From the NCBI GenBank assembly GCA_903927615.1, contig CAIYNU010000006.1:152922-216921 (forward strand): DNA of 64,000 nucleotides, read 5' to 3'. Under the pieces are notes generated by a model. The model did not search any database. It worked only from the letters and a program-made list of their open reading frames with translations, and was not told the DNA's origin. Position 1 is the stretch's first letter. Every line of letters begins with the position of its first letter. Shown piece by piece: positions 8,959 to 19,028 of the stretch. The position numbers and the translations under genes were made by a program. The stretch is from an uncultured Rhodospirillales bacterium (GTDB lineage: Bacteria; Pseudomonadota; Alphaproteobacteria; Azospirillales; Azospirillaceae).

Positions 8959-11379
8959 CTACCGCGGCGCCGGCAGGCGGACCTGATATCCGGGAAAGAC
9001 GATCTCACCGATATCGCCGGTGATGCGATCGGCGCCGTTGACCGAATTCGCGCGGACGACGATGCGCAGGGAGTCGATGGGAGCCCCCGTCAGCGGAACC
9101 TCGATGGTCATCCGATCCCCAAGGCCGCTCAACCTGGCCACCAGCGTTTCCCGCCCCTGCACCCCGGTGAAGACATCCAGCGCCCTGAGCCTGGTTTCGG
9201 CGCGGTTAAACAGCACCATGCGCCGCAACGGCACCGGCCGGTTCAGGGTGATCCGAACAAAGTGCGGCATGGGGGTCGGCGTGGAAGACCAGGCCCGGCC
9301 GATGGGATGATCGACCCGGCCATCAAACAGGTATTCCTTGTGATAAGCGGGAAGGTCCTCGGAATCGGCGGTTATGCTGTCGACGGGTAACACGGGCAGG
9401 GTATCGGCGAAGAAATCGTCGTCCAGAGCCACCAGCCGTCGTTGACCGTCCGGATCCATCGGGATCAGGCCACGCACCGTGGCGTCAGGCTCCTTGTCGA
9501 TCCGGTACAGGAACAGGCCGGTGTCGAGGGCGCCTGCGGGAAACATCGGCCCCATTTCGGCGCGAAAGGCCGCATTGTCGCGCAAAATCAGCAACCAGTC
9601 GAAGAACCGCAACCGGCCGGCCCATCCGGCACGGTCGAGCCGACACAGGCCGTCTGTGGGCTGGCTGGCGTCCGGCCGGGTCACGACGCACGAGTCAAAA
9701 TGGTGCGGCAGCGCCTCCAGAAAGGGAACGAAATAGGGAAAGCCGATCGGTCGGCTGTGCCAGATGGTGGCGATCCGGCCGGTATGGTCGGCCCGCTCGA
9801 GCAGAAAGCCGATGCGGCGGGCGATCCGATCCCGTTCGGATTGCTGTGCTTCACTCTGGAGGTGATGCGTGACCGTGCTCGTCCAGGGCGGCAGCACCAG
9901 CAGCCAGGCCCCGCTCAGAACGAGCAGGACCGCCATACGGCTTCTCATCCGTCCCGGGCTGGCGGCCGGTTGCACCAGCAGGGCGATGGGCGTGAGCCAC
10001 AGGGGCAACACCACGATGCTCATGTAACGCTCGAACGAGGACATCAGCCGGGCATCGTCGAACCCCAGGTTAAAGGAATACACCCGCAGCAAGCCGACCA
10101 GGAAAATCAGAAAGGCCAGGATCGAAACCACGGTCAGGATGACGGCGTGCCGTTGCTCGCGGCCACGGCTGGTGATCACCACCGCGATCAGGGCGACCAG
10201 CGCCCCCAGGGCGTAGACCAGCATCGGCAGCGGTTCTTCCCGGCCGCTGGGAAGGATGCCCAACAAGGCCGGGCCGAACTTGGCCGCGGCGATTTTTTGC
10301 TGGGGCGTCGCCTGCCGGTCATCGATCAATCCGCCGATGGTCTCGGCCACCGATCCCTTGATGGCGATCTGGGGGACCATCTGATGGCCGGCCAGCCACA
10401 GGCTCCAGCTTTGCGCCGCGGCGATCGGCGTCGCGAACAGGACGGCCACGAGCAGCAATCGCTTCAGCACCACCGTCCCGGCCGGTCGCCGCGCCATCAG
10501 GGCCGCCAGTTCGAAGGCACCGCAGACCGTTGCCGCCACCAGGGCCAGAAACAGGCCGGCGTCCTTGATCAGGGGCAGGGCGAAGACGCACAGCAGCGTC
10601 ACCCAGGCGAATCGCCGGCGGGAGGGGAGCAAGACCTGCAAGGCGATGGCCGCCCCGGCCAGACCGCCGATCAGGTGATCGACATAGGCCGTCAGCAAAC
10701 CGGCGCCATGGGGCGAAAAGGTCGCGATCAGGGCCGTCATCAGCCCCACGGTCAGGCCAAGGGCCAGGGGTCGGCGCCAGGTCAGCGGCGCCATCACCGC
10801 AGAAACGAAGGACAGGAAAAAGACGCCTTGGGCGAACAGGACGTCGTCTTCCCGAAAGGGCGGGCTCCCGCCGGAAAAAGGGCTTCCCGCCAGGAAAAAG
10901 GCATCGAACAGGGCGGCGCCGGGCGGATAGAGCCAGTAGTGCAACTCGGTGCCGGCGTTCGGAAGTCCGTTGGTCAGGATCAGCGCCTTGACCGCCGACC
11001 CCCAGTGAGAAAACTCGTCGGACAGGTAGAATCGGGTTCCCCGACTGGCCAGCCACAGGCTGCCGGCGAAGATCAGAAACAGGATCAGGGCCGGCGGTGC
11101 CGACCGGAGGTCGGCGCCGATCCGCCGCACCAGGGTCCCGAGTGCCATCGGCGCCGGCGAGGCCAGGCGTCGGCCATAGACCAACAGCGATCCGGCCAGG
11201 ATCAGGAGTCCGGCCGCCTGGAGCAGCATGATCGCCTGGTGGACCTGGCCGATCGCCGCCGCCGGATAGAGCAGCCCGACCAGTCCCGCCGCCACCGCCA
11301 CCGGGGAACAGGCGATGGGCAGTCGCGTCAGCCACGAGAGCCCGGCCGCCAGTCCGACGAAGGAAAGGAAAGCAATCAT
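8959..11379 (-). CDS. Polytopic membrane protein (GT-C-like) with C-terminal soluble domain
   Basis: MIAFLSFVGLAAGLSWLTRLPIACSPVAVAAGLVGLLYP... 806 aa; start set at ATG 11379, because the upstream extension overlaps the pentapeptide-repeat gene. Confidence 0.75.
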   Translation of the reverse strand: MIAFLSFVGLAAGLSWLTRLPIACSPVAVAAGLVGLLYPAAAIGQVHQAIMLLQAAGLLILAGSLLVYGRRLASPAPMALGTLVRRIGADLRSAPPALILFLIFAGSLWLASRGTRFYLSDEFSHWGSAVKALILTNGLPNAGTELHYWLYPPGAALFDAFFLAGSPFSGGSPPFREDDVLFAQGVFFLSFVSAVMAPLTWRRPLALGLTVGLMTALIATFSPHGAGLLTAYVDHLIGGLAGAAIALQVLLPSRRRFAWVTLLCVFALPLIKDAGLFLALVAATVCGAFELAALMARRPAGTVVLKRLLLVAVLFATPIAAAQSWSLWLAGHQMVPQIAIKGSVAETIGGLIDDRQATPQQKIAAAKFGPALLGILPSGREEPLPMLVYALGALVALIAVVITSRGREQRHAVILTVVSILAFLIFLVGLLRVYSFNLGFDDARLMSSFERYMSIVVLPLWLTPIALLVQPAASPGRMRSRMAVLLVLSGAWLLVLPPWTSTVTHHLQSEAQQSERDRIARRIGFLLERADHTGRIATIWHSRPIGFPYFVPFLEALPHHFDSCVVTRPDASQPTDGLCRLDRAGWAGRLRFFDWLLILRDNAAFRAEMGPMFPAGALDTGLFLYRIDKEPDATVRGLIPMDPDGQRRLVALDDDFFADTLPVLPVDSITADSEDLPAYHKEYLFDGRVDHPIGRAWSSTPTPMPHFVRITLNRPVPLRRMVLFNRAETRLRALDVFTGVQGRETLVARLSGLGDRMTIEVPLTGAPIDSLRIVVRANSVNGADRITGDIGEIVFPGYQVRLPAPR

Positions 11380-11435
11380 GGTCTTGAGGCTTCCTGAGCC
11401 GTGCCGCGCCGGCCTGAACGGGCAGGGTGGCGCGC

Positions 11436-11948
11436 TTACCGGCAGTCGCCGAGCGATTTGGGGCCGCATTTCCGGCCATCGATCCAGATCGCGTCGACGA
11501 TGTTGGCCCCGGTCAGCCGGGCTCCGGTCAGGATGGCCCCGGTCAGATTGGCCTCCGACAGGTTGGTGTCGCGCAGGTCGGCGCCGGCCAGATTGGCCTT
11601 GCGCAACGAGGCGCCGCTGAGATCGGCGCCGGCCAGATACGCATTGCTCAGATCCGCCGCGGTCAGCAGGGCGCCGGCCAGGCTGGTGCCGCTGAGATCC
11701 GCCGCGGTCAGCACGGCCCCGTCCAGATCGGCGCCTTTCAGGTAGGCGTGTTGCAGATCAACCCCGGGACAGACGGTGTTCGACTTGATTTCGCAGCCAT
11801 GGATGACGTGTTGCGCCCGGACCGCCGTGACCCCGATGACCAGGGTCAAAACGGCGGCCGCGACCGTGCCGGCGGCGGTGAAGGCAAAACGCATGGCGGT
11901 TCTCCGGCTGCCAGCCTTGGTCCGGGACACGGTCAGCACGGTCCCCAA
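11436..11948 (-). CDS. Secreted pentapeptide-repeat protein
   Basis: Tandem A(D/N)LXX: LKGADLDGAVLTAADLSGTSLAGALLTAADLSNAYLAGADLSGASLRKANLAGADLRDTNLSEANLTGAILTGARLTGANIVDA. Confidence 0.92.
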   Translation of the reverse strand: MGTVLTVSRTKAGSRRTAMRFAFTAAGTVAAAVLTLVIGVTAVRAQHVIHGCEIKSNTVCPGVDLQHAYLKGADLDGAVLTAADLSGTSLAGALLTAADLSNAYLAGADLSGASLRKANLAGADLRDTNLSEANLTGAILTGARLTGANIVDAIWIDGRKCGPKSLGDCR

Positions 11949-12742
11949 TTGTCCGGGTCGTCCCAGATGATGGTGTTCTGATTGATCGGCAGCCCCTGAT
12001 AGGTCTGCCCGATCACGGTGCCGGGATCGACGATGCGAATCTGGATGCGGGTGTCGTTGACGGCTTCGACGAAGCCGACCATTTTGGTATCGATCATGCC
12101 CAGCATGGACGAACCGGGCCGGCAGATTTTGGTCCCGACCCGTCCCACCGACAGGCGCTCGTCGGTGGTGTAGAGGCGGTTCCCGGGGCCGATGACACCG
12201 TCGGTGATCACCGCGGCATAGCGGGTGCGATCGGCCTTGGTGTAAATGCCCGAGACCGGCTTGTCGTCCTGATAAAGTCCGTCGAAGCGGTCGCCGTTCG
12301 GCCAGATATAGGTGGCGTTACCCTGCTTCTTGCCGTTGCGCCAGTCACCCTGGTAGCCGCTGCCGTTCTTCCAGGTATAGGTTCCCTTGCCGCTCGGGGC
12401 GTCGTTTTTCCATTCGCCCTCGTAGCGGTCGCCGGTTTCCCAGGTGTTGACGCCGTGGCCCTGGGCCTTGCCCGCCACCCGCTCGCCGACATAGCTGCCG
12501 TTGGCTTTGCCGTCTTTGAACCACAGCAAGGTGCCCGAGCCGCTGGCCAGACCGTCCTGGCAGGGGCCGTCCCAGGACACCGATTCCCCGGGTTCCGGGA
12601 CCCCATCCCACACCTTGCATCCGGTTTTGCTATCGGCCAGCCAGTTGTCGGCCCCTTCGGCGCGGGCCTCCGGCAGCGCGGCCACGACCATCACCAGGGC
12701 TCCGGCCACCAGGCCAGCCAATACAGTCGATCTCGAACTCAT
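11933..12742 (-). CDS. Exported MORN-repeat protein
   Basis: Signal-like MSSRSTVLAGLVAGALVMVVAALPEARA, then GSYVGERVAGKAQGHGVNTWETGDRYEGEWKNDAPSGKGTYTWKNGSGYQGDWRNGKKQGNATYIWPNGDRFDG. Confidence 0.9.
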   Translation of the reverse strand: MSSRSTVLAGLVAGALVMVVAALPEARAEGADNWLADSKTGCKVWDGVPEPGESVSWDGPCQDGLASGSGTLLWFKDGKANGSYVGERVAGKAQGHGVNTWETGDRYEGEWKNDAPSGKGTYTWKNGSGYQGDWRNGKKQGNATYIWPNGDRFDGLYQDDKPVSGIYTKADRTRYAAVITDGVIGPGNRLYTTDERLSVGRVGTKICRPGSSMLGMIDTKMVGFVEAVNDTRIQIRIVDPGTVIGQTYQGLPINQNTIIWDDPDNWGPC

Positions 12743-12899
12743 GGTTACTCTCCGGGATAATCCGTGCCGGGCAGGGCGGGACGGCGGCACAGGTCCGGAG
12801 TATTGTCGATCGGGGCCTTTGGATCAATGGTTCGCGCAGGGCCATGGTTCGCGCTGGAACGGGGCGGGGCGGGGCGGCGGCAGGGGAGGAACGCGGGCG

Positions 12900-14219
12900 A
12901 TGGTGGAACCAAGACGGGTGCGACTGGCCGGTGGGGCGACCCCCGCCGCCGAGGGCGACCGGCTGGCGGCGGCCGGACGCCTGGAGGAGGCCCTGGCCGC
13001 CTACCAGGCGGCCCTGACCCAAACCCCCGACAACCCCGAAGTCCGGAGCAATCTCGGCAATGTGCTGTTGGGCCTGGGTCGGACCGGCGAGGCCCTGGCC
13101 GCCTATCAAGCGGTGCTGGCCATGGGCTTTGACCACCCGTTGGTGTGCTACAACATGGGAACGGCGCTGCGGGCGCTGGGCCGGCCGGAGGAAGCCCTGC
13201 CGGCCTTTGAGGCGGCGCTGGTGCGGGCGCCCGGCTTTGCGCCGGCGCACAACAACCGCGGCAACGCGCTCCGGGATCTTGGGCGTCAGGCCGAGGCGGC
13301 GCTGGCCTATCTCGAGGCCCTGGCGCTGCGGCCGGGCGATGCCGGGACCCGGGTCAATCTCTCGAGCGCGCTGAGCCTGCTTCACGAACAGGATGCCGCC
13401 GGCGCCGAAACCGCCGCCGGGCTGGCCCGGCGCTGGCGGACGGCCCACCCGGACGACCCGATGGCGCGGCATGTGGCGGCCGCCATGGCCGGCGGACCGC
13501 CGCCGCCCCGGGCCGAGGATGGCTATGTGCGCCAGCTTTTCGACGGCTTCGCCGCCGGTTTCGACCGGCGGCTGGCCACGCTGGACTATCGCGTGCCCGG
13601 GCTGGTCGCGGCGACGCTGGCCCGCCTGTGGCCGCAACCGACGTCTGGGCTGGCGACGTCCGGGCTGGCGACGTCCGGGCTGGCGGTGCTTGATGCCGGG
13701 TGCGGCACCGGGCTGGCCGCGGCGATGCTCCGGCCCTACGCCCGGACCCTGACCGGCGTCGACCTGTCGCCCGAGATGTTGGAACTGGCCCGGCAACGGG
13801 GCCTTTACGACGCACTGGAGACGGCGGAACTCACCGGCTTTCTGGCCGGCCATCCGGAAGCCTTCGACCTGATCGTCGCCGCCGACGTGCTGTGCTATTT
13901 CGGCGAGCTGGGTCCGGTGCTGAGGGCGGCGGCGGCGGCGCTCGGTCCGGGCGGGCGGCTGATCTTTACCGTGGAACTGGACCCCCGGCCCGAGGCGCCG
14001 CCCTTTACCCTGCAACCGAACGGACGCTACCGCCAGACTCCATCGGCGGTGATGGCGGCCTTGACCGCGGCGGGTTTGGCGGCGCCGCCGCCGGCGTCCG
14101 TGATCCTGCGTCGGGAGAATGGGCGGGATGTGGCGGGGGGCCTGGTTGAAGCCGGCCGACGGCCGGTCCCGGATGGCCCCAGCCGTCCTGAAATCGCCGA
14201 TGGCCGGCCTACGGGATAG
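12900..14219 (+). CDS. TPR-repeat protein fused to class I SAM methyltransferase
   Basis: TPR units (GRLEEALAAYQAALTQTPDNPEVRSNLGNVLLGLGRTGEALAAYQ...) then LDAGCGTGLAAAMLRPYARTLTGVDLSPEMLELA. Confidence 0.88.
   Translation: MVEPRRVRLAGGATPAAEGDRLAAAGRLEEALAAYQAALTQTPDNPEVRSNLGNVLLGLGRTGEALAAYQAVLAMGFDHPLVCYNMGTALRALGRPEEALPAFEAALVRAPGFAPAHNNRGNALRDLGRQAEAALAYLEALALRPGDAGTRVNLSSALSLLHEQDAAGAETAAGLARRWRTAHPDDPMARHVAAAMAGGPPPPRAEDGYVRQLFDGFAAGFDRRLATLDYRVPGLVAATLARLWPQPTSGLATSGLATSGLAVLDAGCGTGLAAAMLRPYARTLTGVDLSPEMLELARQRGLYDALETAELTGFLAGHPEAFDLIVAADVLCYFGELGPVLRAAAAALGPGGRLIFTVELDPRPEAPPFTLQPNGRYRQTPSAVMAALTAAGLAAPPPASVILRRENGRDVAGGLVEAGRRPVPDGPSRPEIADGRPTG
13641..13685. repeat. 15-bp in-frame tandem repeat x3 (ACGTCYGGGCTGGCG, encoding TSGLA)
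   Basis: Read directly; located immediately before methyltransferase motif I. Confidence 0.95.
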
Positions 14220-14372
14220 ACGGCGCCGCCGTCGGGGCCGGTGTCGGCCTTCCGTTCGACACCAACGGCTCCCAAGCAGCGAAAGGTCGCGCCCTTGGCG
14301 GTGATGGTCGCCAAGGTGTTCAAGAGTTGAGGCCAACCGCGTCGCAATAAGAAATTCACACAACGCTCTGCG

Positions 14373-14795
14373 TCATGATGCCGTCCATGGATTGATCACG
14401 GTGAGGCCGCAACCGTCGAACCCGCCGCTATCGCGCGTGACCACGCTGGCCCCATGGACCCGCGCCACAGACGCAATCATGAGATCGACCGTCCCCGCCG
14501 GGCGGCCAATTTGGCGACGTACCGCGTAGAGCTCGGCATAGGCAACGGCCGCCGCGCCGTCGAAGGCCAGCAAACGCCCTTCAAAATCCTCCGTGAACAT
14601 CGCCCGCGCGGCCGATTCAAGTGCGGCCCGACGCCGACCGTCCGGCATCACAGCGATTCCCGACAGGATTTCTGCTTGGCAGATGGCGGCCGTAAACAGG
14701 CGTTCAGACGGCTGGCGTGTAATCCACGCCGCGACCTCGGGCACCGGTCGGGCGCCGATGATCGCGGACAGAATGTTGGTGTCGAGCAGAAACAT
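14373..14795 (-). CDS. PIN-domain toxin, VapC/FitB type
   Basis: MFLLDTNILSAIIGARPVPEVAAWI...FTAAICQAEILSGI...GRPAGTVDLMIASVARVHGASVVTRDSGGFDGCGLTVINPW. Confidence 0.93.
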   Translation of the reverse strand: MFLLDTNILSAIIGARPVPEVAAWITRQPSERLFTAAICQAEILSGIAVMPDGRRRAALESAARAMFTEDFEGRLLAFDGAAAVAYAELYAVRRQIGRPAGTVDLMIASVARVHGASVVTRDSGGFDGCGLTVINPWTAS

Positions 14796-15046
14796 CAGTC
14801 GAACCGTGGCGGATCACGCAACGCCGGACGCGCCGGCAATTCAAGATCGTCCGCCCCACCAAGCGGCGCGAAGCGCGCCCGAATGCGGTCGTAGAGATGA
14901 CGCGGCGGCGACCGCTCCGGCTCCTTGAGCGTGATTTGGAGAATCTGCCGAGCTTCGGCCTCCATGGAATGCCCATGTTCGGCCGCACGCATCCGCAACC
15001 GCTCCTTCACCGCGACATCGAGGTTACGGATTGTCAGTGTGGCCAT
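14795..15046 (-). CDS. FitA/VapB-like ribbon-helix-helix antitoxin
   Basis: MATLTIRNLDVAVKERLRMRAAEHGHSMEAEARQILQITL; stop overlaps the toxin start (TGATG). Confidence 0.92.
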   Translation of the reverse strand: MATLTIRNLDVAVKERLRMRAAEHGHSMEAEARQILQITLKEPERSPPRHLYDRIRARFAPLGGADDLELPARPALRDPPRFD

Positions 15047-15298
15047 CGTGGTCTCAATGGGAGACTGGCTCTGGGAGACTTGCGCTGCTGCATGATGATG
15101 GCATTGTACGCGATGACTGCATTGATTGCAATGCCATAAGAGCTGCCACCGGCCAGGGGGCATACACTGCCGCATGCGGGCGAGCGGTTCGTGGTCCCAA
15201 CGGCGACCCAACCCGACCGGAAAACGCTCCGGCGTGGTCCATGGACTGTACGGTGCCCTCGGCACCAGGGTCAGAAACGAAGCGTCCCAGTCACAACC

Positions 15299-15799
15299 CT
15301 AAAGGATCGGCGGCGGCGCCGTTGGGGCCGGGGCCGGGACCGGGGCCGGGACCGGCGGAACATAGGCGGCATACCGCTTCACCGTAACCTTGCGGTAGCT
15401 CTTGATGTGCCAGAACTGAAGCTGGAGATGGGCGAACGCCAGCCCGACCGAGGTCACGAAGGCGATGCCGGCCAGCAAACCGTAGGGATAGAACGATGGC
15501 CGCACCCCGTCGAGCAGGCCGTAGTCCCACAGCACCAGGCTGCCGGTGACCACGAACGCCGTCGACATGAAGATGCCGACCGGACCGATCGAGGTATAGA
15601 TGATCGGCCATACCGCGCCGTAGGCGGTCAGCAGGGCAAGACCGCAGGCGACCTTCAGCGACAGGTAGTCGCTGTTCCGGCCGGTGACCCAGTGATAGTA
15701 GGATAACCCCGACGGGTTATAGGTGGCGCTGAGCACGAACAGGGCCAGCAGCCAGCGGGTGGTAAAGCGGCCGACCGTAAACGGTGGAAAATGCGCCAT
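15299..15799 (-). CDS. Small polytopic membrane protein, DUF6524-like, with Pro/Ala-rich tail
   Basis: MAHFPPFTVGRFTTRWLLALFVLSATYNPSGLSYYHWV...; tail VPPVPAPVPAPAPTAPPPIL. Confidence 0.65.
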   Translation of the reverse strand: MAHFPPFTVGRFTTRWLLALFVLSATYNPSGLSYYHWVTGRNSDYLSLKVACGLALLTAYGAVWPIIYTSIGPVGIFMSTAFVVTGSLVLWDYGLLDGVRPSFYPYGLLAGIAFVTSVGLAFAHLQLQFWHIKSYRKVTVKRYAAYVPPVPAPVPAPAPTAPPPIL

Positions 15800-15951
15800 C
15801 GGATGCTCCCTGGGAACGCCGGACGGAACGCCGGGCCTGTGATCCCGGCGTTCCCCCTACCTCCTATCAAAATTCCGCGGGCGAACCAAGCCGTCCGACA
15901 TCCTCGTCACCGCACCATCCCGTCACCGCACCAGAGAACCGGCGGCCGGCC

Positions 15952-16809
15952 TTAGCGCCAGCCGGTATCCAGCAGAACCACCACAAACAGCGCCGCCAGG
16001 TACTGCATGGAGGCAAAGAAGTTGCGCCGGGCCCACAGCCGGTTGGGAACCTTCACCAGTTGCCAGTTACACCACAGCAACAGGACGCCCAGCATCATCG
16101 ACAGCACCCCGTAAATCTCGCCCAACTCGCCCAGCCACCAGGGCAGCGCCGCCACCGCCACCATCAGCAGGCTGTTGGCGAAGATCACCCGGGCGGTGAC
16201 GGCGTCGCCGGCCAGGACCGGCAGCATCGGCAGCCCGGCCCGGGCGTAATCGTCCTTGATCATGATCGCCAGCGCCCAAAAATGGCTCGGCGTCCACAAA
16301 AACAGCACCGTCGCCAGTAACATCGGCAACAGCATCCGTTCGGGGTCCACCGCCGCCGCCCCGGCCAGCACCGCAAAGCTACCGGCCGCGCCCCCGATCA
16401 CGATGTTGAGCCAGGTCCGGCGCTTCAGCCAGACCGTGTAGACGATGGCATAAAAGAACACGCCGAGAAACAGGTGCAGGGCGACCATGGGGTTGAAGGC
16501 CAGCCAGGCCAGGGTCAGTCCGGCCACCAGCAACACCGCCGCGATCACCAGCACCCATTCCGGATGAGCCAGCGCGTTGCTGGCTAACGGACGGTTGCGG
16601 GTCCGCTGCATGTGCCGGTCGATGTCGCGATCATACCAGTGATTGAAGATCGAGGCCGCCGCCGATCCCAACATCATCGCCACGGATAACACCGCAACCT
16701 GGCCACCGTCGAAATGATGGGCGATGGCGCAATACCCCATAACCGCGCTTAACGCGATCATGACGCCGATACGCATCTTGAAAAGCTCGATATAGGAGCG
16801 AATGGGCAT
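15952..16809 (-). CDS. ctaB: Protoheme IX farnesyltransferase (heme o synthase)
   Basis: UbiA-family: FNHWYDRDIDRHMQRTRNRPLASNAL, FLWTPSHFWALAIMIKDDYARAGLPMLPV. Confidence 0.95.
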   Translation of the reverse strand: MPIRSYIELFKMRIGVMIALSAVMGYCAIAHHFDGGQVAVLSVAMMLGSAAASIFNHWYDRDIDRHMQRTRNRPLASNALAHPEWVLVIAAVLLVAGLTLAWLAFNPMVALHLFLGVFFYAIVYTVWLKRRTWLNIVIGGAAGSFAVLAGAAAVDPERMLLPMLLATVLFLWTPSHFWALAIMIKDDYARAGLPMLPVLAGDAVTARVIFANSLLMVAVAALPWWLGELGEIYGVLSMMLGVLLLWCNWQLVKVPNRLWARRNFFASMQYLAALFVVVLLDTGWR

Positions 16810-17050
16810 GCTCTGTTCTCGTCTGGACCGATTGCTGGAGCCGGCGCCGCTGGATGCCTGAGAGACGATCAGCCTGAGAGACTATCATGGGTGTGGTAAG
16901 AACGGATCAAACGCCGATTGACCGGACCAAGGGGCCGGGGGCCGTTCCCCGCCCGGTTTCCACCGCCACTGTACGCCTTTTGAGAGCCGGAGGGAGAGCA
17001 ATCGACGGCCGGCTTGGGCTCTTCCGGGACGTCAATCCGGTGCCGACCGG

Positions 17051-17938
17051 TTACTGCTCGCCCAGCCCGGTTTCGCCGCGGGCCACCCGCCAGAGATACT
17101 GGCCATAGCTGGTTTTGCTCAGGCGCTCGGCCTGGCGTTCGACCTCGGCGACGGTGACGAAGCCCTTTTGCAGGGCGATTTCCTCGGGGCAGGCGATTTT
17201 CAGGCCCTGGCGACGCTCGATGGTGCGGACGAACTCCGAGGCTTCGTGCAGGCTGTCGGGGGTGCCCGTGTCAAGCCAGGCGAAGCCGCGGCCGAGGCGA
17301 ACCACCTCAAGCTGTCCGCGTTCGAGATAGGCCCGGTTCACGTCGGTGATCTCCAACTCGCCGCGCGGCGACGGCCGCAGCGCCGCGGCGATCTCCACCA
17401 CCTGGCGATCATAGAAATAAAGGCCGGTCACCGCCCAATTGGAGCGCGGCCGGGCCGGCTTTTCTTCGATATTGAGCGGACGATGGCTGCGGTCCAGTTC
17501 CACCACCCCGTAAGCGGTGGGGTCCGCCACCGGATAGGCAAAAACCCGGCCGCCCTGGGTCAGCCCCGCCGCTTCCACCAACAGGGCGGTCAGGCCATGC
17601 CCGTAAAAGATGTTGTCGCCCAGCACAAGCGCGCAACAGTCGTCGCCGATAAAGTCCCGGCCGATCAGGAACGCCTGGGCCAGGCCTTCGGGGCGGGGTT
17701 GCCCGGCGTAAGACAGGGCAAGCCCCCACTGGCTGCCGTCGCCCAGCACCGTCTGATAGCGGGGCTGATCCTCGGGCGTGGTGATCACCAGAATCTCGCG
17801 GATGCCGGCCAGCATCAGGGTCGACAGCGGATAATAGATCATCGGCTTGTCGTAAATCGGCAGCAACTGCTTGGTGATGGCATAGGTGAGCGGATAGAGC
17901 CGGGTGCCGGAGCCGCCGGCCAGGATGATGCCCTTCAT
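17051..17938 (-). CDS. rmlA: Glucose-1-phosphate thymidylyltransferase
   Basis: [57 protein letters not shown]... Confidence 0.97.
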   Translation of the reverse strand: MKGIILAGGSGTRLYPLTYAITKQLLPIYDKPMIYYPLSTLMLAGIREILVITTPEDQPRYQTVLGDGSQWGLALSYAGQPRPEGLAQAFLIGRDFIGDDCCALVLGDNIFYGHGLTALLVEAAGLTQGGRVFAYPVADPTAYGVVELDRSHRPLNIEEKPARPRSNWAVTGLYFYDRQVVEIAAALRPSPRGELEITDVNRAYLERGQLEVVRLGRGFAWLDTGTPDSLHEASEFVRTIERRQGLKIACPEEIALQKGFVTVAEVERQAERLSKTSYGQYLWRVARGETGLGEQ

Positions 17939-18132
17939 GCCCATATGCCCAACCCCTTGTTTTTTAACAATCATTGTTGAATGGCGGCGCAACCTCGCCA
18001 GACCGCGGGTTTCGGCCTCTTCCGCAACATGCTTTTAGGGCGACGGGAGCGGGTTTTCAAGGGCTGGACAGAGGATGCCAAGGGGTCCCAAGGGGGCGTT
18101 GCCCCCTTGGGGTGTCAGTCGACAAGGTGCGG

Positions 18133-19002
18133 TTACTTTAACAGCGGGATGATGGCGCTCTGAAGGTGGAACTCGCCGTTGACCTTGCGGGCCGCCGCTT
18201 CCGCCGCCCGAATGGTGCCATAGGGGCCGATCCGGAACCGGTGGTAACTGTTGCCCTGAACCTCCACCACCTTGTCTTCAAAGCCCAGACCAAGCTTGTC
18301 AAGCTCGGCCCGCACCCCCTTGATGTTTTCGCTCTGACCGAACAGGCCGATCTGGACCTTATAGAATTCCCCCAACCGATGCGGGGTCAAGGCCGCGGCC
18401 GGATGCACCTTGACGTCCATCGATCCGGGCGACGGGGTCGCCGTTCCGGGCGCCGACGCCAGATCGATCTTCCTCTGGGCCTGCCGTTCCACATGGATGC
18501 GCAGGGAATATTCCTGGGCCAGGGCCTGGCCCTCGATAATCTCCTTGTCGTGGCCGGCCTGCTTCAGGCTGTCGCTCAACCGGGTCAGGTTATCGTTGGC
18601 GATGGTGCTGCTCTGGCCGTCATTCTGAGCCGCCGCCAAGGCGTACCAGGCGTAAGCGACCACCGGATTGGCGGGCTGAACTTGGCCCTTTTCGTAGATC
18701 AGGCCAAGGTTGTTCTGGCTGTCGGAATTCCCCAAATAGGCCGAGCGCAAATAGGAGCGATAGGCTTCAAGGTAATTTTGCGGCTTGCCCTTGCCTTCAT
18801 ACCACATGGTGCCGATCCAGAACTGGGCGCGCGCATCGCCCTGTTTGGCCAGCTTGTCGAACATGACAAATGCGTCACGGTATTCACCATGCTGATAAGT
18901 GGTCAACGCATCAGCATAGTAATCCGCTTTCGCCGGAGCCGCCAGGCACAAAGACAAAGCCAAGGCTGCCGGGATGCACGCCAGTGTATTTCTTGCTTTC
19001 AT
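18133..19002 (-). CDS. Exported Sel1/TPR-repeat protein with C-terminal SPOR domain
   Basis: Signal peptide-like N-terminus, Sel1-like GDARAQFWIGTMWYEGKG..., SPOR-like C-terminus FYKVQIGLFGQSENIKGVRAELDKLGLGFEDKVVEVQGNSYHRFRIGPYGTIRAAEAAARKV. Confidence 0.82.
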   Translation of the reverse strand: MKARNTLACIPAALALSLCLAAPAKADYYADALTTYQHGEYRDAFVMFDKLAKQGDARAQFWIGTMWYEGKGKPQNYLEAYRSYLRSAYLGNSDSQNNLGLIYEKGQVQPANPVVAYAWYALAAAQNDGQSSTIANDNLTRLSDSLKQAGHDKEIIEGQALAQEYSLRIHVERQAQRKIDLASAPGTATPSPGSMDVKVHPAAALTPHRLGEFYKVQIGLFGQSENIKGVRAELDKLGLGFEDKVVEVQGNSYHRFRIGPYGTIRAAEAAARKVNGEFHLQSAIIPLLK

Positions 19003-19028
19003 GTGATTTACCCCAAATTAGCCTAGTG

